From Stentor roeselii (Eukaryota > Ciliophora > Heterotrichea > Heterotrichida > Stentoridae), in contig RSEH01000008.1 in NCBI GenBank assembly GCA_006503475.1, positions 1 to 64,000 of the forward strand: DNA of 64,000 nt, read 5' to 3'. Positions 37,001 to 44,425 of the stretch are shown here, piece by piece. Both the position numbers and the translations under genes were made by a program. A model generated the notes under the pieces. The model was not told where the DNA came from. It saw nothing but the letters and a program-made list of their open reading frames with translations, and did no database searches. Each line of letters begins with the position of its first letter. Positions within the stretch are counted from its first letter, which is position 1.

Positions 37001-39363
37001 ATAGGAAGAAGACTATTTGGAATGAGATGGAAGGGAATATGTGTGTGAAAAGCTTGTTTTTGTTTGAGAAAAGAAATAAGGTTAGACTTTTTTGTTTTCA
37101 TGTTATTAAGACAAAAAGGTTTGAGGGGTTTATTATTACTATTATTGTTGTTAATACTTTGAAACTTGTGGTTGATACTTATTTGATTGACTACTCGGAT
37201 GATCATGTTGCTGTTAGGATTTCGTATGTTTTTGACTTGGTGTTGACTATTATATTTTGTGTTGAGTTTCTTTTGAAAATTATTGCTATGGGGTTTTGCT
37301 ATGAAATTGGCACGTATTTGAAAGATAATTGGAATAAACTTGATTTTACTATTGTTGTTTTTTCAGTTATTGATGCCTCGATACCCTCTATTGACATTCC
37401 AATAATAAAAGTATTCCGACTACTCCGAACATTCCGTCCTCTACGTTTAATAAACCACAACCTATCCATGAAAATAGTAGTAATCGCTCTTCTAGAGTCC
37501 CTATCAGCTATTTTCAACGTAACAGCCGTAATCTTAGTAATCTGGTTAATATACTCAATCCTAGGAGTATCATTATTATCAGGAAAGATGTATTCATGTT
37601 CCAACCAAAAAATCCTTTCCCAAGACATCTGCCTCTCAGAAGGCCACTCATGGAAAACGAAAGACATGAACTTCGACGACGTGATTCAAGGAATGGTAAC
37701 ATTATTCGTCGTCATGTCACAAGAGTCTTGGCCAAACCGGATGTACGAAGGCGTCGACGCTTATGATCAAGGAGAAGCTCCTCGTCAAAACAACAATCCT
37801 TACATCGCTTACTTTTACATCGGCTACCTTATCATTGGAAACTTTTTCATGGTCAACTTGTTCACAGCAGTAGTTTTTAATAACTTCAATCAAGCAAAAA
37901 TCAATGAAAGCTCAATCGCCTCGTTGATTCTTTCAAAGTCACAAAAATGCTGGACAGACATTCAAGGCTACATCAAAAAATCAAGGCCAGGAGTCCAGCT
38001 TAAATACGTTCCAAGTACAAAAATTGCAGTTTTTTGTTTAAAAGTCTCGAAATCGAAAACTTTTGAAATTTTCATTGTTTTTTTGATTATTTTTAATATG
38101 ATTATACTGAGCATGACTTATGAGGAGGCTTCTGAGGATTATAAATTGATTTTAGAGAGAATTAATCTAGCTTTGACTGTTGGTTTTATTTTAGAAGCAG
38201 TTGTGAAGATTATTGGATGGGGGTTTAGAAGGTATATCAGGAGTAACTGGAACAAAATTGATTTTTTTATTATAATTGCTTCGATTATTGACCTTAGTTT
38301 GCAGATCTCGACGATGGACTCTGTTGTTCTTTTAAGAAAGATTCCTCAGCTTATCCGTATTGTGCGAGTTTTACGAGTTTCTCGGTTGTTTCGACTGGTG
38401 AAGTCTCTGGAATCTTTAAAAAAAATCGCAATGGTGACGATTTACGCCTTGCCAGCGATTTTAAATGTAGTTTCTTTATTGACACTTGTTTTTTTTATCT
38501 TTGCTATTCTTGGGGTTTACCTTTTTCACACAGTTGAAAATACAGGGATGATTAACGATTACTTCAATTTTAAGAACTTTGATAAAGGAATGACTGTCTT
38601 ATGGAGAATCTCAACAGGTGAGGACTACCCGACTATTATGTTTGAATGCAGTAACTACCTAGGGTCAAAAGCTTATTTAATCTACTTTCTTGTCTTTGTC
38701 ACTCTCATCGACTACGTGATTCTTGACCTTTTCGTCTCTGTCATCATTCAGAACTATGAAGAGTTCTCAACTAATGACGACTCACCCATAAGAAAATTCA
38801 GAAAAGACATAAAAATCTTCAGAAATCACTGGAGTCGATTCACTGAAGAATCTGATGGATATAGAATCAGCAGAGAATTCATTGAAGAGTTCTTAGTCGC
38901 TTGTTGCAATGAGTTTCATATCATCGATCCGAATAAAAACTCTCCTGAAGCTGTTAGAAGGACTGTCATTAATTTGATGGTCAGCATTTATAGTGACCCT
39001 GAAGGGTTTTTTTATTATAATGATGTCTTGTTTGCTGTTTTCAAGAGAAAGTATGATAAAAAGTTCTATAGGATTAAAAGTGAGTACTCGAAAAAACTCT
39101 TGATGATTGAGGAAAATAATACTGTTAAGTCACTTGCCAAGATTAGGAAAAAAGTTATGAAAAAATTGAAATTGCAACCGACTTCTAGATTGAAAAGTGA
39201 TAATTTTTTTATTAACATGCTTTACTTGAAAACGGTTTTTAAAAGTTGGAGAGTTTACACTGAAAAAAGGAAAAATGGGAGAAGCTCGTCTTCTGAGTAC
39301 TCAGAAGCTGAGAACCCTGGGGATAACTCGTTTGTTCAAGATAATATTTTATGTAATTCATAA
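34087..39363 (+). CDS. Four-domain voltage-gated calcium channel alpha-1-like
   Basis: This single-exon protein of 1758 residues has four repeats of six membrane helices. Each S4 carries regularly spaced arginines, strongest in repeat II (FRAIRVFRAFRVLRAARILR) and repeat IV. The pore loops give an EEEE selectivity filter: E351 in TLEGWT, E870 in STENWND, E1213 in SQESWP and E1512 in TGEDYP, the pattern of Ca2+-selective Cav channels. The cytosolic C-terminus begins with an EF-hand-like region (about 1550-1660) as in Cav proteins, then a basic helix. In ciliates such channels drive ciliary reversal or contraction. The start is taken at the ATG 19 bp after the previous stop; an upstream in-frame ATG inside the preceding gene adds 27 residues unlike channel sequence. 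Base composition switches along the gene. Confidence 0.92.
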   Translation: MKKSFNFSEEDKKESSRLLIETNLDKIYDFSPYISESPMLEESKTFTQDMFKKATRLQNSFQSMNKSARLTSLRRPSRSLTGGKMNELEILKNYISARLNRKIETVDHLSDNFPCLELRKALLRIHYSISEICLRLLNTTLFEVLLILVILLNTVFLGIEDRNGNLPKNLSPAEDFFLFFYTIECAVKIYAYGLLRGKSAYLRDYWNILDFVIVVAGWADREAGSGLNLSAMRTLRLLRPLRSISSISGMRVLFLSLFKSIGPLLSALVVLFFFTFMFAIAALQLWNGSLRFKCMDLETGVYSSSRNLCGSEVCEEGFSCVSALDNPNFGTTHFDNIFISLIMIFQVITLEGWTQILLFTQQAFSIYSIFFYVPLVFVGATLILNLTLAIITSSFFEAMQNVRESNSQKEFTKFNVTGFDGIEEKVQSLRSNPPFESVYQSDPLPSSRDESFINRRSENSERMARMTFPDRLVEEIPVSQRSSLPLSLYQRVTKSNNSQYDKDSNLYSWMLMLKRIKSILILKREITSIDKESISNHLEFQLEINKYQSTDSESSSDVLPFFEKNIEKLGYSFTFVPPEHEEVNLSKYEDLGGIRNIRKFIMNFKGSQGFFVVCPCVRDEILALEYSSSVFKTIFGSYSGEDVNSSVKHDQMISNLNSMYFRRWSSGFKGKWEKIQFPLKTFMKSKQMTSFMIILVLFNTACLASDHYGISEQHSNFLKITNNVLTYIFAFEIFFRILGQGLIFFCRDLINYFDLVVVILSIIELTVFSNTTSAISAFRAIRVFRAFRVLRAARILRYLESMGEILKAISKSLSNFFYLFLLLLLFLVIFALLGRQLFAGRFDFPEGLPRGNFDTFHWAFVTTFILLSTENWNDILTSSMRSDLGPPSSLFLIFWIILGNFVLLNLFLAILLESFTSDLYESYLNEEDDLKRESVILKVINGKTRKKLQVLSEYHESESDSEREATEMFEENRKKTIWNEMEGNMCVKSLFLFEKRNKVRLFCFHVIKTKRFEGFIITIIVVNTLKLVVDTYLIDYSDDHVAVRISYVFDLVLTIIFCVEFLLKIIAMGFCYEIGTYLKDNWNKLDFTIVVFSVIDASIPSIDIPIIKVFRLLRTFRPLRLINHNLSMKIVVIALLESLSAIFNVTAVILVIWLIYSILGVSLLSGKMYSCSNQKILSQDICLSEGHSWKTKDMNFDDVIQGMVTLFVVMSQESWPNRMYEGVDAYDQGEAPRQNNNPYIAYFYIGYLIIGNFFMVNLFTAVVFNNFNQAKINESSIASLILSKSQKCWTDIQGYIKKSRPGVQLKYVPSTKIAVFCLKVSKSKTFEIFIVFLIIFNMIILSMTYEEASEDYKLILERINLALTVGFILEAVVKIIGWGFRRYIRSNWNKIDFFIIIASIIDLSLQISTMDSVVLLRKIPQLIRIVRVLRVSRLFRLVKSLESLKKIAMVTIYALPAILNVVSLLTLVFFIFAILGVYLFHTVENTGMINDYFNFKNFDKGMTVLWRISTGEDYPTIMFECSNYLGSKAYLIYFLVFVTLIDYVILDLFVSVIIQNYEEFSTNDDSPIRKFRKDIKIFRNHWSRFTEESDGYRISREFIEEFLVACCNEFHIIDPNKNSPEAVRRTVINLMVSIYSDPEGFFYYNDVLFAVFKRKYDKKFYRIKSEYSKKLLMIEENNTVKSLAKIRKKVMKKLKLQPTSRLKSDNFFINMLYLKTVFKSWRVYTEKRKNGRSSSSEYSEAENPGDNSFVQDNILCNS

Positions 39364-40021
39364 TAAAGTTTTGAATATTTGGATTGATTAACATGTAATG
39401 GTTGAGTGTTTTGGATATAATGGATGTTATAACTGTTTAGACCCAGCAAGGCTGTTTTAGAGAAATATACACCCAAATATTTCTTTTTAAAATGAAGAAA
39501 TACTAGAAAAATCTGCAGAATTGAAAACGGTTCAAAACTTATGACATAAGCAGCTGTGAATCGATGAAAAATACATGTCGTGAAAGAAACATATTAATTG
39601 AAATTAAGCCTGAAACGTGATTTTAGAAAATTCAGGAGATACTTTAGTAAAAATCTGGTGATATTAGAAGGTCTTTTATTGAAAACATGAAAACTCAGTG
39701 GGTGATTCGATCGACATACTAATCAAACAGTGGATGAAAAAAATCGATAAAGACAAGGTGATGACACAATGAAAAACTTGTAGAGAATCAAACAAAAAAT
39801 TGATTGACTCTGAGTTACCGGCTTGTATAATAAGAACCATTCTGCCAGTGATTTATTGAAAGTTAGTTTCAAGATATTCAAGAAGGCGACAGCAAAACTT
39901 TTTCAACAATAAAATCAATATTCCTCATTTATTGGCAACTTTAGGAGAAACCGTCTAAAATGAATACAACCAACAGCAACAGGTAATCAACAAGAAAAAT
40001 TTCATTGAAAATTTAAAAGAC
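39364..40021. other. Gap after the calcium channel, contains a coding relic
   Basis: About 660 bp between two convergent genes. The first 125 bp show nothing. The rest is protein-like in pieces but riddled with stops (listed separately as a relic). No RNA gene was recognised. Confidence 0.5.
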
Positions 40022-40042
40022 TTAAAGAAGCGGCATATATAA
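39492..40042 (+). pseudogene. Decayed coding sequence of unknown family
   Basis: Plus-strand pieces of credible protein sequence follow one another: KRFKTYDISSCESMKNTCRE, then after a frame change DSIDILIKQWMKKIDKDKVM, KLIDSELPACIIRTILPVIY, NNKINIPHLLATLGETV and VINKKNFIENLKDLKK. TGA, TAG and TAA all interrupt them, so neither a reassigned code nor 15-nt introns explains the breaks. The last codons overlap the 3' end of the opposite-strand gene. A host-gene relic is the simplest reading; chance openness is possible. Confidence 0.35.
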
Positions 40043-41125
40043 ATAAGTAGAAATAAACACCTCATCCGAAGTATCCTCATCTTTTATCACATTTCTCAAG
40101 TTCACCAAGTCATTCATAGCAACCTCATAAAATCTAGGAATTCTATGTTCAAACACCTGAAAATACCTAAAAAACGAAATAGTTCCTGAAAGTCCAACAA
40201 TGACTAAAATAAACTTTGAAGTCTTTGAAATATAAAAACTTTGAACCGGTTCCTCATGTCGATAAAGATTTTTAATCCTATCAGTAAAAAAATACAAGCA
40301 ACCATCAGGAGTGCCAATAATTCCAACAATTCCATGAATTTCATCTTTCCAGAAATCAACAAAAATCGGTCTTTTTTTCAGTTCAAGTTCAGAAATTTCT
40401 AATTTTTTCTTCAAATTAGTTTTAAAAACTTTTCCATCTCCAGTAGCACCGAAGACCATATCATTGAGAGGATTATATCTTAAAATAATAGGAAAAGTGT
40501 CTTTCACTTGAACCTCAACCAAGAAATCAGTGACCCGTTCAGGGTTTTCTTTGATACTGAAGAGAAAAGCGTTGCCATCACCTCGACAGATGATAAAAGA
40601 GTCTTTTTTTACATGAGAAATTGCAGAGACTCCATGTTTTAAACTCCAGTAGTTTGAGTATTTCCAGATAATTTCTGACTTCTGGATGGAAGGGTTTTCT
40701 ATGAAGTAACCAATACCGCCTTGATGGGTTCCTAGTAATAACTCGCTCCCTGATTTGCCTTCGAAGATTGAGTAACAACTTGGGTTGAAGATCAGAGGCT
40801 GACTGTGGATCGGCTCCCATTCGTTTGATTTACCTTCGATTTCGAAGAAACTGCAGGTGTTTTCAAGCAGAATCACTATTGCTACGGTTTTTTGGAAATT
40901 TTTGAAGTATCTGAAGTCTACTATTGTTATTCCTCCTATGTTTGATGCGTGCTTTTCAGGAATTTCGCTGTCGATTGTGTAAAGAGATAACTCTCCGTCT
41001 GAGGTTCCGATTAGGATGAATGTTTTTTCACCAATTTCTGCTATACTTATACCATCAGGTTGTATCCTTCCTGATAGCGACAAAGCATACGAGTTGGTCA
41101 TAGGAATATGAGGAAATTCATTCAT
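40022..41125 (-). CDS. Beta-propeller protein, possibly ITFG2-like (KICSTOR)
   Basis: This 367-residue protein consists of repeated four-stranded blade-like units. The N-terminal part YALSLSGRIQPDGISIAEIG...ILIGTSDGELSLY parallels human ITFG2 (ALEFSGSLFPHAICLGDV...ELVVGDTSGKVSVY). ITFG2 belongs to the KICSTOR complex, which tethers the TORC1 regulator GATOR1 to lysosomes. The match covers only the first blades by eye, so this is a suggestion. The first ATG overlaps the end of the upstream GPCR gene by 8 bp. A second ATG (41101), immediately before the conserved part, avoids the overlap and may be the real start. Confidence 0.7.
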   Translation of the reverse strand: MNEFPHIPMTNSYALSLSGRIQPDGISIAEIGEKTFILIGTSDGELSLYTIDSEIPEKHASNIGGITIVDFRYFKNFQKTVAIVILLENTCSFFEIEGKSNEWEPIHSQPLIFNPSCYSIFEGKSGSELLLGTHQGGIGYFIENPSIQKSEIIWKYSNYWSLKHGVSAISHVKKDSFIICRGDGNAFLFSIKENPERVTDFLVEVQVKDTFPIILRYNPLNDMVFGATGDGKVFKTNLKKKLEISELELKKRPIFVDFWKDEIHGIVGIIGTPDGCLYFFTDRIKNLYRHEEPVQSFYISKTSKFILVIVGLSGTISFFRYFQVFEHRIPRFYEVAMNDLVNLRNVIKDEDTSDEVFISTYLYMPLL

Positions 41126-42044
41126 ATTTATTTACCAAATTATTTTCCAAGCTACTTTTCGATCGACTAAACCATTTCCTTATAGCTTTAGCATAAGAAG
41201 CCCTAACTGTTTCAGTTATTCCATAAGCAATCGTATTAATAAACCCAACAAGTGACCCTAAGTTCCCCGAAATGAGATCTAGAATAGGATTAGCATCTTG
41301 ATAAATAATATAATAAATACGATGAAATAGGTTTGTTCCATAGCAAACAACCATAATAATTGGATACCACTTAACTCGATTCATAAATTTTTTTATTAGT
41401 TCTCGGTCTTTACTTAAACATTTACCGTCTTTAAGATTCCAGTAAATTTTTAAATAAATGTAAATATTCAACAGAATCATCAGAATTAAAAGGCCATAAA
41501 ACTCAAGAATCATCCAAAAAATTTCAATTGAACCAATATGTTGAATCCAACACCATCCTTTTGATTCACCATAACTATTTGTGAAGAGAGGTAAGGGAGT
41601 TAGTATCAAAGGAAAGATTAAGCAGAAACTGAGATGGGCTTTTTCGTTATTTATAACTGAAAAATCGTTTAAAACAACCATTTTGTATAAAGAATAAGAA
41701 ATCAAACCTGCTATCAGAAGACTTATCATTTGAGAGTAGGTTTGAAGTAATGCTTGAATGAGACACCAGACGTCGTTTTCATAGCCTGGAAGAATAAAGC
41801 CTAATTAGTTTTTACTGATAGAGGAGAAGAGATCGGCTACAGCTAAGTAAGAAACAAGACGAAAAGCATATGACTGCAACTTCTTGAAGGCCAAGGAGGA
41901 GATTATCATTAGAAGGCAGCCGATAATGCTTAGGCAAGAACTGACTATAAATGTTGTTTCTTGAATTTGAAGCGCAAAATCCATTTTTGCTATTATAAGT
42001 AATGTGAAAAATGAAAAAGTAAAGAAAGTTTGCAGATATTTCAT
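41118..42044 (-). CDS. cAMP-receptor-type seven-helix GPCR, copy 1 (2 exons)
   Basis: A 15-nt intron (41801-41815, phase 1) joins two exons into 303 residues with an N-terminal signal-like segment and seven hydrophobic helices. Diagnostic features of class E (Dictyostelium cAR/GPR157-like) receptors are the helix-2/3 block VSYLAVADLFSSI, the W-C-L-I-Q-A-x3-T-Y-S-Q stretch, and TNSYGESKGWCWI before helix 4. The last helix is followed by a Ser-rich tail that could be phosphorylated. A paralogue lies directly upstream with the intron at the same codon. The ligand is unknown. The last codons overlap the first ATG of the next gene. Confidence 0.87.
41801..41815 (-). other. 15-nt intron of GPCR copy 1
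   Basis: On the coding strand the sequence is gtaaaaactaattag, phase 1, with A at position 10. The position is conserved with copy 2. Confidence 0.92.
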
Positions 42045-42214
42045 ATTTTAGATGAGTAAGAAAATATTAAAATAAATTCTTTTATTATATAATTGAATAA
42101 TCATCAGGTAAAACAAACTTATTGACTAATATCCTAAAAAATTTCCCTAATTTCCTTAAATCTCATAATCTCATATCACTAAAAACTCCAAAATTAAATC
42201 AAAGGAAAATATTA

Positions 42215-43075
42215 TTATTGACTAACGAAATTAGTACTCAAGCTACTATTAGAAGATGTAAACCATTTCCCAATAGCTTTTCTATAAACCGCTCTAACTT
42301 TACTAGTCATTCCATAAACAACAGCATTAATAAATCCATAAAGTGCAGCTAAAGATCCCGAAATCAAATCAAGCATCCTATTATCTTCAGAACTAGCCAA
42401 ATAATAAACCCTATGAATAAGAGAAGGTCCAAAGCAAAAAAGTAAAATAATCGGATACCATTTGATCCTGTTCATAACTTTTTGCATTAATTCTCTATTC
42501 TGGCTAAAACATTTATCTCTTCTAAGAATTCTATAAATTTGAGTATAAAAGTAAATATTCAGCAAAAACATAAAAACCAGCTGACCATAAAACTCAAAAA
42601 TCATCCAAAACCAATCAACAGGCTGATCAAAGTTAATCCAACACCACCCTTTCGAGTATCCATAACTATTAGTTATGAGAGGTAAAGGTGTAAGCACCAA
42701 AGGAACAATAAAGCAAAATCCCACAAAACCTTTCTCATAATCCGAGATTGACAAGTCATTTAAAACAATCATTCTATATAAAGAAAAGGAAATCACTCCT
42801 GTTATAATCAGACTTGCCATTTGAGAGTAGTTTTGAAGTAAGGCTTGAGTCAAGCACCAGCCCTCGTTTTCATAGCCCGGCAGGATAAAGCCTGACTAGG
42901 TGTTACTGATGGAAGCGAAAAGGTCCGCTATTGCTAAGTAGGTTACAAGACGGAAGGTATAAGACTGCAGCTTCTTGAAGACCAAGGAGGAGATTATTAT
43001 AAGAAGGCAGCCGAAGATACTTAGAGTTGCACTGACGATGATTGTGATTTCATGAGCTGTGAATTTCAAGGCCAT
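42215..43075 (-). CDS. cAMP-receptor-type seven-helix GPCR, copy 2 (2 exons)
   Basis: This 281-residue paralogue of the adjacent GPCR has the same intron position and the same motifs: LVTYLAIADLFASI, FILPGYENEGWCLTQALLQNYSQM and TNSYGYSKGWCWI. Identity by eye is high over the membrane core and low in the N-terminus, which lacks the extra hydrophobic leader of copy 1, and in the C-terminal tail. The gene begins at ATG 43075, where the paralogues start to align. Tandem orientation and synonymous divergence indicate an old local duplication rather than a recent one. Confidence 0.87.
42892..42906 (-). other. 15-nt intron of GPCR copy 2 (CAG acceptor)
   Basis: On the coding strand the sequence is gtaacacctagtcag, phase 1, with A at position 10. 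The acceptor is CAG instead of TAG, and a TAG lies internally at positions 9-11. Confidence 0.9.
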
Positions 43076-43143
43076 TGCTTAGTATTATATCAAAGATTCA
43101 ATAAACAAGATCAAAACATATGAAATTATTTAGTTTCTAAGAT

Positions 43144-43236
43144 TTTACCTTTAGTATTAAAAATAATCGAATCTTTACCTTTAGTATTAAAAATAATCGA
43201 ATCGTTTACCTTTAGTATTAAAAAATAATCGAATCG
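43144..43236. repeat. Tandem repeat, three 30-32-bp units, overlapping the USP stop codon
   Basis: Units at 43144-43173, 43174-43204 and 43205-43236 are identical except for one added G and one added A. The last unit contains the stop and final codons (DSIIF) of the minus-strand USP gene. The other two lie just downstream of that stop. Confidence 0.9.
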
Positions 43237-44156
43237 TTTAAATTCCTGTTATTCTGACATTTTTTCAACAATATCAAGTAAGCCTGAGCTTTTGAGACCT
43301 GCTCCCAGGTGGATCTTTTAACTTTATCATCATTAATATAGTACCAAGACATACCACGGTTTACATAACAAGTGTAATGTCCTCCAAAGAAGATATAATC
43401 AGTGTGCTCAACAACACCAATCAACTTAAACCTTTGAACCTCTTCCTTCCCTCGAACTTCTAAATTTAAATACTGAGAAAGTCTAACATTCGAGTAATCC
43501 TTCTTAAAAAATCTCTGATTTTTATATCGCTTTAAAAACAAAAAGAAAAACTCTCCAGTTCCATCAAAAATATTTTCCACAACATGAGAAAAAACTGTTC
43601 CACATCGTTCACAATCAATATCCTCGTATTTTTCTTTGTAAAAAAAGTCAGCAATGCAATTTTCTAAACTAAGATCGAATTTCTTTGATTTCTTGCAAAA
43701 GGATGAAAAGTTGCTTAATTTTTTCATTGGCGGAATTGAAATACCTAAAGTGAAAAAAGCTTGAGGTGAATATCGGGTTGTTTGGCAGGATCTGCATGTT
43801 AAACGAGTTGTGAGGGTTCCTTTGAAGAATGAAGAAGTTTCAGGGATTTCAGAGACTAGAAAATCAATAATTTTTTCGAGGTATTCAACGATGTCTTCTT
43901 GAGTTTCTCTTGAAAAGCCGAAAGTTGAGTCTGATAAATTGATAAATGAAACTAGAGATAGAGAATCGGATTTTTGGGAATTAAGAACTTGTAGAATTGA
44001 GGTAAACTCTTTGATAAAATTTTTTGGATTTGAATGGGATTCGAATTCAACTAGTAGTGTTTTTGAGTAGCTGACACATAAAGAAAAGACTTGCAAAGCA
44101 CAGTTGATGTAACAAGTATTTTTCAAGTTCTTCAAAGGAACAGGTGAAAAGTTCAT
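43218..44156 (-). CDS. Small ubiquitin-specific protease (USP family)
   Basis: This 312-residue cysteine protease has the USP Cys box LKNLKNTCYINCALQ with nucleophile C15 and the His box GGHYTCYV with H260, followed by YYINDDKV supplying the acidic residue. The finger region carries the CxxC pairs CRSC and CERC for zinc. It is a bare catalytic core without ubiquitin-like or zinc-finger extensions, so its substrate cannot be guessed. USPs cut ubiquitin from proteins. The 3' end runs into a tandem repeat that encodes the last residues. Confidence 0.9.
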   Translation of the reverse strand: MNFSPVPLKNLKNTCYINCALQVFSLCVSYSKTLLVEFESHSNPKNFIKEFTSILQVLNSQKSDSLSLVSFINLSDSTFGFSRETQEDIVEYLEKIIDFLVSEIPETSSFFKGTLTTRLTCRSCQTTRYSPQAFFTLGISIPPMKKLSNFSSFCKKSKKFDLSLENCIADFFYKEKYEDIDCERCGTVFSHVVENIFDGTGEFFFLFLKRYKNQRFFKKDYSNVRLSQYLNLEVRGKEEVQRFKLIGVVEHTDYIFFGGHYTCYVNRGMSWYYINDDKVKRSTWEQVSKAQAYLILLKKCQNNRNLNDSIIF

Positions 44157-44170
44157 AAAAATTTCTTATT

Positions 44171-44425
44171 ATGAAGCCTATCAAATTATTAAAGTACCTC
44201 AAATTTCAATCTTCATTATGAAGTCTATCAAAATAATTAAACTACTTCGAATTTCAATCTTGTTAATATATGAAGATTATCAAAATAATTCAACTACTTC
44301 GAATTTCAATCTTCATAATATATAAAGCCTATCAAAATAATTAAACTACCTCAAATTTAATCTTAATAATATTATGAAGCCTATCAAATAATTAAACTAC
44401 CTCAAATTTCAATCTTCATAATATT
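44171..44425. repeat. Tandem array of five 52-bp units growing from the end of a Kelch gene
   Basis: Five imperfect units start near 44171, 44218, 44270, 44322 and 44374. The last unit includes the final codons (NIMKIEI and TGA) of the minus-strand gene ending at 44402. The other four lie in the spacer between that gene and the USP start. Confidence 0.88.

Noticed and set aside
37486-37501. A 16-nt intron-like string (gtaatcgctcttctag) in the Cav gene.
   Set aside because: It encodes the conserved S4-S5 linker of repeat III, and removal would shift the frame.
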